Both the position numbers and the translations under genes were made by a program. From Nymphaea colorata (Eukaryota; Streptophyta; Magnoliopsida; Nymphaeales; Nymphaeaceae): 64,000 nucleotides of DNA. The notes beneath the pieces are model-generated. The model did not search any database and was not told the DNA's origin. It was given only the letters and a program-made list of their open reading frames with translations. Below are positions 20,999-34,129 of this stretch, in pieces. Within the stretch, counting starts at the first letter, position 1; every line of letters starts with the position of its first letter. The stretch is taken from contig NC_045150.1 in the NCBI RefSeq assembly GCF_008831285.2, positions 12,197,868 through 12,261,867 of the forward strand, in the 5' to 3' direction.

Positions 20999-23900
20999 GG
21001 TTGTAGGTATAAAATTTCACATAAAAACATGAATGTACTTTAGATAGTACCTCACCACTTACTTTTTCTTTATAGAATGTAAAGCCTATTAATGACTGAT
21101 AACCCTTTATGAAGGAAAAGAGTAAGTGGTGAGCGTGGTGGATACTATTTCATTTTCCTGAGTTACATGATATATTGCAGTTTCACTTATCGTTTGCTTT
21201 TTTCTTTTCATTACATTAAGGAGATACATAATATGTATGTATGTATGTATTAGATAGAAACTAGATGTTTCTATTTTAAGAGGGAGAAGCAGGGTCATCA
21301 TTGTTCGATGGTTGATGACTTCGCTGGTGAAAGCTACATCAATCAGCCAGAGAAAGATAGAAAAGTGGACCTCCTTATGCAAGTCTTGGCCTCTATTTGG
21401 TGTGCCTATCCATGTGGATATGAGGAAGGATGATTGAAAACATAAGATGACAGCAGATGCAAACTGGGATGACCCACAAATAACTGACTAAGAGGATGAG
21501 GATGAGACACTAGGTTGAAGATGACACAGGAAATGTAAGAGGAGAAAAGACAGCAAAGGAAAATCTCTCTCTCTCTCTCTCTCTTTCTCTCACCCCTGTT
21601 AAACCATTAGTCATGGTTGAGGGTTTCAAATTAAAAAAAAAAAAACATCAAGGTGCTTACTCACCAGCTCTGTTGGGAGCTCCTGCCAACAGCTCCTTAA
21701 TTGGATCTAAGGTTCAAACACAAAATTCAGCATGTGGCGGCAGATAGGGATCTCAATAGAGTAGGTTAGAATTTGATATATTCTGAATCATATGTAAGTT
21801 TTTGGATATTCACATGTTTAGATTAAAAAATGAATAAAGAATGTAGTCTGGATCTTATTTTTACATTTATATCTGAATTTGAATCTTAATTTTTTAACCA
21901 AATCTAGTATATGTTCAAAACTCAAAAAGCATAGATAATTATTTAAAACTAAATTCGATCTATGTATATCTGAATTGAGATGAAACCCGATGTCATTTTT
22001 TAAATTAAATATATTAATTTTTTTCATATCTGAATTTTTCAAAATGGTTTAGTGGGTATCCAACTTAAATCAGATATATGGACATCCCTACTTGCATATC
22101 ATCAATATGGAATCAGCATCGTATCATCAATATGGAATCATTATGATATCTAGGGCATGAGGATCAGATTTGGATCTGACATATGAGGCTATCACACGAT
22201 CAACAAGATTTAAAAATCTTACCTTCTTATCTTCTCAATTTTACAACCTAGTCCTTGCAATTGATTCTTGAATGAGCAAGATCTAGACAGTCGCAAAATA
22301 TTTATTTGCCCATTTTTTTGTTGGTATGTTTTTAATTTAAAAAAAAAACAAGCTTTGGATCCTTCAATAAAAATATGCTAGATTGATTTTGGTTCCGATT
22401 TTCTGATCCTTTTTGGAAGACGGTCCACTCAAAAAGGATTTTGGCAATACAAACGTTGTCATTATTAATATTAACTAGCCGCCATATCTGGAACCGCTAA
22501 TCTATTTAATACAACGTTGAGAAATAAAATGTGAAATAATTAGATTAAGACATCAGGTCCATTCCGTGTTAATATCGTCAGGATTGAACTAATTGTTATC
22601 GCAATCAACAAGTTATCTTCGGTTTAATTTCTTTTACGTTATTTATCTAAACTATTTTATTTTTTTCTATAACTTTTTTTTTTACCGCCCAAATCTTATG
22701 CTAAAGGTTATTAAGCCATGCAAGATGTTAATCGTGATTGATTCAATTCATCATTTTGTATTCTTTTTTTTTAATGGGATTTTTCAAAAAATTGTTGAGA
22801 CCGATAAAATCGACCCATTCAATTTGGCATGATCTAGACTGCAGTTTTTCTTGATATATTTATTTTTCTTTAAAAGAGAAGATCAAATCTAAAAAAACCC
22901 GAGTAATGTATGATTCGCTTTTAGTGTCGGGCTTCCTTGCCTACTAAACGTTTTATCTAAAGAAAGAAATTTACTGTTTATTGTCGCTAAGACCCTTTCA
23001 ATATGGACCGTCTTACCGCCACGAGCAGTGTTTACTGTCGGTAAAGAACCCGCACAAGGTGGTGGCAGATGCATTGCCAATGTAATTATGAAATGAAGGA
23101 GAACTTTGAAATTTGAAGGTGAAGTAAAGATGGCAAGTGGTTGTAAAGAACTGTGGCATGTGGTTTCAGTTCAGATTTCAGTCTTTGCTGTTCTATAATT
23201 TGGATTACAAGTTGTGAACTTGGGTGCACCTACCAACATGTGAAACTTAGTGACATTTGTTAAAAAGGGCAGCCAATTGTGTAAGTTCAAGATGTTGAAC
23301 CAAATTTCTAAATCGAATCAAATCTAAATCTCTCCTGCAGCTCATGCTAACAGTAAAATGATTAATAATTAAACATAAATATAAAAAATAATCAACTTTT
23401 TAAGTACTTTAACTAAGTATCAATCAAGGATCTACCTAAATAAAATTGTTTACCACTTAGATTGAACTTAACCAATAATTGCAACATTCTTTGATATATT
23501 ATATTTTTAAACTCTTTAAATTTTGTTTCATACATACATGACTGTCAAATCTGAGTCACTCGGGGGGGAACCTATACTTTTGGACGGTCAAGTCAGACAG
23601 TTAAATCATGATAGACGGTTAAATCTTCTAGTATGAGTTCTCACATTTTTTCATATTTTTCTTTTAATCATTCATCATCATCAAATGGGTGGCCCTTATT
23701 CAAGATATATATACATATATATAATGTGTGTGTATATATTAAATGTGCCATGAAAACAACAAGGGTGACTGCACTAAAAAATCCAAACACTGAACCAACG
23801 TTCAGCCTTCACAATCCAATCAATCGGGAACGACGATCACACAAGTATTTCCCCTCAGTTTCTATAGTCACGACAGCCAAAATCTGAACCAAAGTAAGAC

Positions 23901-25382
23901 ATTTGTGTAACCCGAAATACATATAGACTCTGGCGGAACTATAAAAGTGTGCATGACGAGTTATATAACAAGCCAACTCCTGCCCGAATTTGAGAAGAGT
24001 TTGACACATGCCTTAGAACTAAGAATGATATAACTCATCTTTGTAAAATTGATCAACCGCCCAATTAATTGGGCTACTTCTCCTTAGGAGCCATATCATA
24101 CAATGTTGCCCTTGATTCAGCACCCAAAGTGTGTATGATGAGAAAAATACTGTATTACTGGTACACATGCTTCTGTAACACAAGGTTCACAAACTTCCAT
24201 ACTAATATGTCAAGGAGAATATTCATTTGTAAAACAAGTTCAAATTGTATTAACGACGTGTGTATTACATAATTTGAATTCAGAATAAAATGCTAATGCT
24301 AAGCAATTTGATGTTGATGAGGGACCATCAAATGAGACAGCGCCATCTGCACCTTTCAAAGGTGAACGTGAAGTTGACAACTCAAATGTTCATTCTTTAT
24401 CAGAATAGTAGGTTCGTCCCATGAGACTACTTAATGTATTATATGTGTAGTTTTGTACCATGAATGTTGATTTTATATGCAAAAATTATTTCCATTACCA
24501 ATGTATGAGTCTAATACATTGGTTTCGTAAGGCATCAAAGATGAAGCCTCATCGAAAGTATTACATTGTGACTTGAGAGCAATGTTAGCCGCAAGTTTAC
24601 CGTTATAAAGGTTCAGCATATTGGTTTTTCCCTACTTTCAAAGCAGCATATATGCATTTCAATTACTAATTAAACATAACAGGAAGGAAAAGAATAATGA
24701 GAAGAAGATCGAAGAGCATTGCCAGAAGAAGCTTCAAATGGAAAATAGTCCATTTTCTGTTTATGCTTGTGTGGTTGTTTGTCTCTCTTTTTTGGTCATC
24801 ATATACTTAGTATGTACGCGATGAACAATATATTTACTAGACAGTACTAGGACTGCTTGGACCCTTTTCTTTTTTTTTTTTTTACTATACTAATCACTTT
24901 GATGAACCATAGGAATAACGTTCACTTTGTTTGGATAGAACTATTTTCATTTTGTTGCCTTATATATGTATATAGGGATGTCAATGGTTTGGTTTCGGAC
25001 CAGATATCAGACAAATCCATTTTAAATAATTGTGAAATGGAAAAACATCTAAGATCAGATTGGGAATTTGGATCGGTTTTGGTTTTAAGAATACTTATTC
25101 AATCAGATTCTGATACAGATTCAGATTGATAACATAACATTCAAATTTAAAAAAATATCTGGATCCCAATCATCCGAACCCGAATGTGGATAGCTTGAGT
25201 TTTGATACTTGAATCTAAAGAATAGTACCTGATCCGTTGAGAAGTAATATCCTGACGTAAAAGCAGTAACCTTTAGTGACATGATAGGAATTGAACATAA
25301 AATATACACAAAGCCGTTTCCCCGACATAAACTGCGATATGAATTATTAAGTTTTTTATTATAATTTTATCCTTATACAGAA
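20999..25382. other. AT-rich gene-free sequence of block A
   Basis: No convincing gene. It contains a (CT)n tract near 21567, a segment (21600-21760) that recurs at 34185-34335, a segment (22165-22412) that recurs at 33015-33260, and at 23405-23530 a sequence matching the leader of the 93-bp gene family (also at 35055-35190). Block B repeats the whole stretch at 56036-60815. A 400-bp deletion relative to B lies near 24200. Confidence 0.6.
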
Positions 25383-28300
25383 ATAACATATAGTACATAT
25401 GTTATCACCTTACAAGATGGATAACATGACAGAAGATTTATCCAAGGCAATAGACATGGTGATGGGATAGTTACAATACATGTTTCTGAAGATTTTATTT
25501 CGTGATTTTTTTAATGACACAAAATTTCAAAATAACCATTTGGCCATGGAGATGGCCCGACTGATTTTTATTTTCCCTAGATTGCCTCTACATGTTTCCT
25601 AAGATTCTACTGCCAAAAAAGGTAAATATAGCATTTCATTTTTCAAGAAGCTGTGTTACCTATGACATACAATAATCTAAAACTTTGTTTAAGTACCATG
25701 AGCTTTAATATCATGAAAGATCTGATCCTACATAAATATCTAACATAACATATTTCGTTATAGAAAAACAAAATCTTAAAGAAATAAGTGCTACAGAAAA
25801 TTGACTTATAAAAATTGAGTAGCCTTAAGCATCCATTCCATTTAAGTGATGCTTCTCTCTTAGAAAGCAACACCTATCCGTTATCAACCTCTTGTACCCA
25901 TATTTTCTAAAGCTGTTGTGTTTGTACCCACATATATATACGTGAACCGTACTTGTACCCATGTTACTTAGGTTCCATATGCACGTACGTGTGCATGAGA
26001 AAAGACAAACATATATATATCCCTGAAAAGAGAGAAGCACAAAACTTTCTTGGAACACAAATGGAAATCTCATGGTTGTTTTCTAATTAATGATCATTTC
26101 TATCTTTGTAGCGGTGAGTACTGGATATTGGCTTGTATCACCCTAAATTTTTATCTTTCTGAATTTAAAAATGATTAAAAAATTTTAAATTGATTTAGAA
26201 AACGGAAAAATGAAAAAGAATATAAGCCATATTTGCCCTGCACCATGTTAGTGAGGGCCAACATTTTCCATGTTAACAACACTGATTTCTGCCTTGATTT
26301 CTCTCTTGTGGCCAAGAGTTGGGGAAAACAATGAAAATTTGAAGGCAAGGCACCTTGGTTTGGCTGATGCCTTTGAATAGAAGTGGTATTCTCATTTTAA
26401 TAAAATGTGGGGATTATATTCATGACTTTAAAATGTCATCGAGTCTACCTCAAGTAACCTACATCCCTTTTTTTTTATCTCTAACATGTTTTTCTCGTTT
26501 TCAAATTACAGTTCATCCATATAGTTCAATTATTTTTGAACGAATTTAGTGTATTCACCCTCATTCTTGTATGTCTATCTCTCTTCTTCCTTGTTCTATT
26601 TCAATTCCGTATTTTCTTTGCTTTCGCTTCTGCATCATGCGTATAGTTTCTCTTCTTTAATTATAGTATAATAGGACTATCATATGCATTATTTTTAAAT
26701 CATGCTCCTAGATCCAGGACCATGTAGGAGCGAGATTTGACTGATTCACGCCATGTAACAACAGTCCTGACACGTGAAAGCTCAGCTCAACTTAGGCTTT
26801 GTGTGGATTCACTTTCAAATCATGACTTTTCAAATGTGCATTTTATCAAATCCAAACTCATTTCAAAACAGTTTTCTAAAACTCTAAGCTCAAGCATTGT
26901 GGATACCTAGTATAGGATTAAAGCCACTGAGTTTTTTAGGACCTAGCTCAGACCGGTCCAATAACCCACTACATCTTGACTTAGACCTATTCCAAGTCCT
27001 TGAACCAGATCTAACCTTACCGACCCTACTCCAGCCCACTCAAAGTTTGAGCCTAGACTCACTTTGGCTTAGCTTTTGCTAGGTCTACCCCATGCCACTA
27101 AGTCATAGCCATGAGAATTCATAATAAATCAAGATCAAATCTTGATTTGGAACAAATGAACTTAGAACTTGAATTGAGATCTAAGTCTAGAGTGGATATA
27201 GATGTTGGATCAAATCCCTAACCTTGAACATATAATGCAGGAAAAGAATCTTCTAAAACTGAACTATGTAGGTTTCTATCAAATCAAGGTCAATTGGATC
27301 AAACCTGGATGGGCTCAAACCTTAGAATTTGAATTTGGATCAAATATAGATATTGGATCAAATGCTTGAACATTGGATCATGGATTTCATAATTCAGATC
27401 AAGAGAGCTTTGCATCTTAAACTCAGATGTCAAACCATACTCAAACTTCAAACTAGACTTAGATCAACCCAATTTAAATGTGGATCAAGCATCATTTAGT
27501 AAATTTGGGTCTTGGATTTGGATCTTAAAATTGATTGAATTTTAGATCTTTTTGGTCCACATCCCTAAACTATAAAAACTAGGGCTAAACTATGTTTAAA
27601 CTTAGTTTTGCATGCATCATATTATACTTAGGTTCTGTTTGCATGGATCCATGGTGGTCAGGATCAAGAAGTAAGTTCCTCAATCATACTATCAGTTTGT
27701 ATGAATCCAAAGTTTGATGATCCACATAGATTTCAAAATCATAAGATTTTCTAAACCTAGGACATGTTTATTCCTGTTATAATATGTATAGATGATTAGA
27801 CTTAAGCCATAAACTTACTCCTTAGTCTGATTACCTGTGGTAAAGGCACCGATAGAACGGGTCTCATCTCCCGGATTCTCGCACGAAGGAAAATGGAGGC
27901 AAGTGTACAAAATTTTATTTCCCATCTACAAACGGTCTGCATTACAGTGTAAAAATAGTTTGCGCAATATTAGATCACTCCACCCCTTTGTTAAAAGCAA
28001 ACAACCCAAATTTTGGCAACAGGAGGTTTGGTGGCGCTGGTCAGAAAGCTAGTGATTCGTTCGACTTCCTTGCAGATCAACGTTTTGCTTGAGCACAAGT
28101 GCTAGTCTCGAGGTTTCACATACTCTTTCGACCTCGGTGCAATTTCTTTCGACGCAAAAACGAAGATCAAACACACTCTATTGGTGAAATCTTAGCAAGT
28201 AGGCCAGGAATTTGTATTTTTATGTTTATAAACGAAAATTCCAAGGTGGCGTACAATAACACTTTAATCTAAATATTTTTTGGTTTAACTGAAAGTCGGG

Positions 28301-28452
28301 CAACTTTATCATATCCATGGTCCATTCTATGTCATTAATTTTCGTGTGAATTGATTTGCAGCCAGATTAGGACAATCTGGTCTTTGTAGTTTATTTTTCC
28401 AACACTTCCCAGTCACATGGCTCTTTTTTTTTATTTATTTGACCATTTTTAA
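25383..28452. other. Gene-free stretch
   Basis: AT-rich, no gene recognised. Between 26880 and 27560 the words TTGGATCAAAT and GATCAAATC recur, suggesting an old degenerate repeat. An open frame at 27837-28052 has no recognisable homologue. Confidence 0.45.
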
Positions 28453-31298
28453 TTTAAGAATGATACGTTACATAAAATTTTGAAAAATTGTTTGGGGCAA
28501 TTCCCACATTTTTTTAAAGTTGAATACAACTTTAAGATATTTATTTATAACTGAATCTGAATTCAATCAGATGTGATATTTATTTATTTAGTAATAATGC
28601 GGTCCACTGCTTTTTTACTTTTGGGATCTGGCCTGAAGATGACCGATCCATTCACAGTAGATGGGAGGGAGGGACCCCGAGCTATCAATTAAAGAAACCC
28701 TATCGGTCGACGGCTAGAACGTACAGTGTAGTGGTAGAGGCAAATTTTTATGGTGAAAGACTGCGGGTCGCTACATAAAGAATAAGCAAATGATTGATGG
28801 ATATAAGATCAGCATATAGATAGGGCTAATTAAACAAGTAGATTTTGTAGGATTGTGGACAACTGCCCACACAAGTTCACATCTAAACTGTCTCCCGATC
28901 CATCATTCTTGAATTGGTGTATGTAAGCTCCTATGTATCTTAACTATCCCTTGCATATGAAATGATATTACAAACTTACGGCAATCCACCACAACAAAAT
29001 TTGAATTTCTTGGACTGCAAATTTCTTGAACATCACCACCACACACGGGTGCAGCAAATTTTTCTCTCTTTTCAAGGCATGCACCTTTTTCCTTTTTAGA
29101 ACAAGACCTATATCGTCTCGGAGCAAGAAGAAAATATCGTTAGGACAGCCCACCGAATCGCATCCATGTATCGGTCTCAGAAGCAAAACGGTCATGGGTC
29201 TCTTTTACTTTAATGCAAACCCATATGTAACACCCACAAAAATTAAACTTGAAGCACATTGTGCATGCGGTGTATGTCTTACCAGTCTCTTTCTTTTACC
29301 TCAGTGATGAAAATTATGTAACACCCACAAGAATCAAACTTGAAACACATTGCGGACCGACCATTTACTGTAGGTAAGCTTAGGAGCGAAGCCAAAAATT
29401 TTTCGTAAGAGGGACGAAAATTAAAGTTTCTAAATTTTGATAGGGGCCAAAATATCATTTTTCAAACTTTTTATATATGACAAATGAATTTTTCTAAAAT
29501 TTACATGTAAAAATTTCATCCATTCCAATTCCAAAGACTTATTTGATTGATTTTTGGATTTTTTTTTATTTTTGCATTTTGTCAAAAACAATCACCTTTT
29601 GACTACAAGACCTCACGTTCAGTCTCTTATATTTTAATGTGAACTCATATGTAATACCAGGCAAAAATCAAACTTAAAGTACATTGTGGATGCCGTGTAG
29701 GTTCTACTTGATGAAAAATATGTAACACCCATAAGAATCAAACTTGAAACACATTCTGTATGACGTGTAGGTTCGACCATTTACTGTAGGTAAGCTTATG
29801 AGCGAAGTCAGAAATTTTTCATAAGGAGGAACAAAAACCCATAAGAATCAAACTTGAGACACATTCTGTATGACGTGTAGGTCCGACCATTTACTGTAGG
29901 TAAGCTTATGAGTGAAGTCAGAAATTTTTCATAAGGGGGAACAAAAGTAAAGTTTCTAACTTTTGATAAGGGCCAAAATATCATTTTTCAAACTTTTTAT
30001 ATATGGCAAATGAAATTTACATGTAAAATTTTCATCCATTCCAATTCCAAAGACTTATTTTATTGATTGTTACAAAAGCTTATCTTTTGATTTTTTTTTT
30101 ATTTTGTCAAAAACGATCACCTTTTGACTAAAACGTGACAATAATTTAAGAAATTTCAGTTTAGTCATCACGGTCGACTTGTTTGTTATGATGCAAGGCT
30201 TCACGAATGTGTGCTTTCAGTTTCAATTATCTTTTTTATCAGTGACACAGGCAAAAATTTCTGGTTAAGGGTACGAGGTATAAATTTTTAAAATTTTAGA
30301 GACACTAACATGCAAATATGAAAAATTGTTCAAAAATGTCAATACAAAAAAAAAAAGAAAATAAAAGAAAAAATTGGATGGCAACTGCCCAGTGCCTACA
30401 CCTGCCTCTGCCTCTTCTCTCAATATAATTATACGGGATGTATAGTGAGTCGAGAACTTACTAATTCATTTGCCAAACTAATGCATTTTTTAATTTTTTT
30501 AAAGGTAGGCTATTTTATAATTTTTAAGGTTTTTAGGGAGAACTAAATTAAAGTTTTCAAAATATCAAACAATACAATTTTAAATTTCAAAAGCTGATAG
30601 GAAGGGAGAGAGACGGAGACATGGCACCTGCCATCCTTAGGATGGGCATCGGGCAAGATACCTAATAGGTAGCTGACCCGAAAACACCGGCCCCCGGCCC
30701 AGGTCTGCTCGACGGGGTCGATTCGGCCTGATAAATTATTTATTATTATTTTTAAAATAATATATATATATTTATTTTATCCTTAACAAGCCGATTGAGC
30801 TCGGGTTTCAAGCAGCGAGCCAGGCCCTCCACTTGAGTTTCTGGGCATCACCCTAACCATCCCTCTGGCTCCATCCTGGTGTGGTGTAAAGTGCCAGTGA
30901 TGGGACGAGGGCAAACTCGTTCTAAAATTACCATAATTGAACTAGCGAGCTGATTCCATGGACGATTCAAAAGTGTTAGGCAGGCAATGTCGTTTAAGTG
31001 TTCTAATTACTTCTTTTATAAAATAAAATTTTGATATTTTTAATTGAAATACAACCTTAAAACAAATTTTTTGGCTTTTGGTTAAAACACCACAAGGATG
31101 AGTTTGGCTTGTGAGAGAAAACATGCATATTTTCGTCATTTGAAAATAAATGTTTTTCCCTTTTTTGTCCTTATAGAGGGTTTTTTGCATTTCATCATAA
31201 AGGGCAATTTTCATGTTTATGATCTTCTTTGCAGATATTTTTGCTCACCAATAGATACTAAAGGCCAAAAGAACAAAATTCTTATGAACCAAAAAGAA
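28453..31298. repeat. Segment duplicated in inverted orientation (partner 60816-63692)
   Basis: The reverse complement of this 2.85-kb segment recurs at 60816-63692, with paired positions adding up to about 92115-92130. It includes short frames that are conserved only because the DNA is duplicated. Several pieces (29385, 29795, 29905, 30233) begin like hAT-MITE ends (GAAGCCAAAAATTT, CAGTGACACAGG), so it is probably a mosaic of old transposons. Confidence 0.85.
29727..29946. repeat. 110-bp direct tandem duplication
   Basis: Two adjacent 110-bp copies starting ACCCATAAGAATCAAACTTG and containing ATTTACTGTAGGTAAGCTTA. The inverted partner carries the same pair near 62170-62390. Confidence 0.85.
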
Positions 31299-31550
31299 TC
31301 ATGTCATTTATTTCTCAGTTTTGCCATTTGGGTAAGCCAAATGTGTGTGAAAAAGATTTTCAAGTATGCTCAAATTTTTAGTGTCGTCAACCTTTGTATC
31401 ACTTGAAGAAACAAGTAATGGATTAGTTGTTGTGTTGCTCTTGTGTTATATTCATGTCATTTATTTATCAATAGCTAAACAACAGCAAGCAAATAAACCG
31501 AACACCTGCTGATGATGTTCAGTTTGTACCAGACGCCTTTACTGCATATC

Positions 31551-31885
31551 TTAAAGTAGTTGAGGTTGCTTGCTGAGAAGGAGACGAGCTTGCTCTTGTA
31601 TGACTGTCCAAGCTGCCGCGCTCTTCAGCCAAGGTGGCGCCTATCGCAAACCGCAGCATGTAAGCACCAGCAGCAACAGTACGAGTCATGTAAAGCTTCC
31701 CAGTAGGGTTAGGGTTAACTGCCTCCAGCAGCCTGCGGTTCAGCATGGATTGCACGCGCTAACTGTTTTGCCCTGATCCTGAAGCACACTAGTGCAAATC
31801 TTCTAGGTGCTGCCACCTCGAACCAATCATAAAAGACCACGACATCATTTCTTATATGCCCTTTCAGCTTGTCCATGCCATGCCA
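31551..31885 (-). pseudogene. Aromatic amino-acid decarboxylase C-terminal relic
   Basis: Group II PLP-dependent decarboxylases (tyrosine or tryptophan decarboxylase and related aldehyde synthases) make amines or aldehydes from aromatic amino acids. The minus strand shows, in order, GMDKLKGHIRND, APRRFALVCFRI, NRRLLEAVN, GKLYMTRTV and RFAIGATLAEER, in the order of the conserved C-terminus of this family, and ends at TAA 31551-31553. A shift separates CFRI from RRLLEAVN, and a second follows AEER: the next family-like part (AAWTVIQEQARLLLS) is in another frame. The PLP-binding lysine region and all upstream parts are absent. Identity to the family rests on recognition by eye. Confidence 0.72.
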
Positions 31886-33743
31886 TGGGATCACATTCTT
31901 CTTGACCTGGAGGAGAATTGTTTCAACGGACTCGGGAACGGTCGGGAAGGTTGTTATGATCTTTTCTTTATATGATTATTATGCTACCTTCCCTCCCCAG
32001 AGAGAATAATAAAAAATTAAAGTCAATAAAAATTGTCGGGTGAAAATCTAGCGCCTGCACTGGTCATAAAATAAAAGGCAGAGGTTGTTCAATGACTTTT
32101 TTTCTTAATAAGAAACTTGTAAAACCCTCAACTCATACCTGGGCTATATGTACATGCCTATGCACATTTGTATTTATGTTATGCAAGGTTCCTTCGCATG
32201 CTTCTGAAGGAAAAATATATCTATATAAATCTGAAAATTGTTTGTAAAATCATGCTACCATGCACTGACCCTTTTCTCTCTTGTTTTTGTGCTCCTTACT
32301 ATTCATCAAAGGGATAGAACAATTACAGACGACCATGAGATGGTAGAATTATTGAATTATTGAAAAAAGATAATTATAGAATTATTGAAAAAAATGTTTT
32401 TTTTTAGTTTTTAATTTTTTTTATTTCCTTTTTTGTTTTTAGAAAAGTTTATTTTTCTTATTTAAATGAAAGCATTTTCATCTTTAATTGTACTGGGATA
32501 TATGTACATGTCTACGCATATTTATGTTATGCAAGGTTCCATCGCATGCATAGTTGCCAGTGACAATCTCATCCATTGGAACCGTCCATCGCACCATTCC
32601 AGTGTGAGATGAACGGCAGTCAATGCATCTCGTCATTGTCACCTTTACATTTTGAAGAGTTAGTTCCTTTTATGAATTTGTCAATCAACAACTTTGTCTC
32701 GTCTGGTCGAATTTGGTATCCTTCTCGTGGCCAGGTAGAGCCCCTTTAGACGACATATTTGCTCAAAAATATAACTAAAGCTCTTATTCGAACGATGGTA
32801 AATTAGCTTTCTGAATTCAACAATAAGAAATAGCACTTTCTCTTAAAGGCTGCTTTTTTCTTTTGGGGGGTCCTTCATCTCTTAACTCTTGAAACAGCAC
32901 AGATGATAAGTACCTCTCTCTCTCCCCAAAGCTTGGATGTACAGTCTCAAATGGCATCAGCACCAAACTTCTTCAATCTTCTCACTTTTCTCATTCACAC
33001 ACATGCACGCACACAAGATTTGGATTTGACATATGAGGCTATCACACGATCAACACGATTTAAAAATCTGAACTTGTTATCTGCTCAATTTTAAAACCTA
33101 GTCCTCGCAATTGATTCTTGAATGAGCAAGATCTGAACAATCGCAAAATATTTATTTGCCCTTTTTTTTTTATTGGTAAACTTTTAATTTTTAAAAAACA
33201 AGCTTTGGATCCTTCAATAAAAATATTCTAGATTGATTTCGGTTCCGATTTTCTGATCCATATAGGGTCTACAAGCTGAATAACCCCTATTGCAGGGTCA
33301 TAAAAAAGGATGCGGATTTGAAAAAAACGCCAGGAATGGTGTCTGCTAGGGCTAGGCGAGTCCTAATCAGTCTTCTGTGGAACTTGTTTAAACTGTTCAC
33401 CAATCTTGTTAGCATTTCTTGTGTTGAACCCTCTTGTTTTTATGGTTATACCATAGAATTTGTTCTCATTGACGTGTAGCGAGGTTGTTGCTCATTTAAC
33501 TTACAATACTAAAAATAATATTTCGGTTTTCCAGGACAATCATACCCTAGTTTGTATGACAGGCAAACCAATAATAAGTTTTTCTTTCAACTTGAGGTAA
33601 CAAGTTTTGCTTTGGAGTTGTAAACGAGTTAAACGAGTTGATGTAAACAAGCTTAAAAAAACAAGTTAGGACATAAACAAGAGTTAAGGGAGTCAAGCTC
33701 GAGCTCGAGCTCGAGCTCTAGCTTCTGTTAGGGAGCTTGGCTC
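31886..33743. other. Gene-free stretch with shuffled repeats
   Basis: No gene. A word group (ATATGTACATG to TTATGTTATGCAAGGTTCC) occurs at 32147 and 32500. The part 33015-33260 matches 22165-22412 and its block-B copy. At 33697-33720 GAGCTC words repeat in tandem. Confidence 0.5.
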
Positions 33744-33932
33744 CAGTGTCGAAGCCAGAAATTTTTGGCTATGGGGCACAGTTATAGAAATTCTCATTTT
33801 TGAAGGGACACAACATATATAAATAAGTAAAAAATTGTAAAAAATCTATGTAAAAATATGCAAAAATAAGTAAAACTTTTGTTGCTGGCGTGGGCAACTG
33901 CCCACGCCAGCCTATATGTAGCTACGCTATTG
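33744..33932. mobile_element. hAT-type MITE with 8-bp target duplication
   Basis: A 189-bp element flanked by perfect 8-bp duplications, CTTGGCTC at 33736-33743 and 33933-33940. The ends are imperfect inverted repeats: CAGTGTCGAAGCCA at the left and, read from the other strand, CAATAGCGTAGCTA at the right. An 8-bp duplication and CAGTG-type ends are typical of the hAT superfamily. Near its right end is a perfect 13-bp stem with a 2-base loop (33884-33911). It has no coding capacity and would depend on a transposase supplied elsewhere. Confidence 0.78.
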
Positions 33933-34129
33933 CTTGGCTCGAGTTTGAGCTCGAGCTGGGCAAGCTTAGGCTCGACTCTGCACGTGTGCAGCCCTAGTTC
34001 CCTGCCCCATATGTAGATTAGATAAGACTTCCTTTACATGCGCTAACAGCCATATTAGTTTCCCCTAAATCTATTTGGGACACTGACTACCAACTTGAGC
34101 TTTACTAACAGGCATATTTGATTTATGTG

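Larger units (their letters stand above)
1..25382. repeat. Paralogous block A of a large segmental duplication
   Basis: This block is collinear with 38993-60815 on the same strand. Anchors that match by eye are 1 with 38993, the response-regulator exons at 6785 with 45518, the C-terminal exon at 14570 with 52911, the gag relic at 20331 with 55369, and 25343 with 60766. Similarity stops after 25382, where block B continues with an inverted segment instead. Block A differs by Copia-A (8637-14564), about 170 bp near 6237-6405 absent from B, an extra 3.5 kb (16292-19765), and deletions near 15360 (about 300 bp) and 24200 (about 400 bp). The left end of the homology lies outside the window. Confidence 0.9.

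Noticed and set aside
22889-23080. A 63-codon minus-strand frame identical in both blocks (57926-58117)
   Set aside because: Identity reflects the block duplication; no family is recognised and the frame is short.
25383-28452. Possible transfer RNA or other RNA genes in the unique region
   Set aside because: I found no cloverleaf-compatible sequence with A- and B-box motifs by eye; a covariance search would be needed.
29026-29307. A short frame conserved with 62823-63104
   Set aside because: The similarity comes from the inverted DNA duplication; no homologue is recognised and flanking non-coding DNA is equally conserved.
30233-30420. A possible second hAT MITE starting CAGTGACACAGG
   Set aside because: I could not find a matching right end or an 8-bp target duplication.
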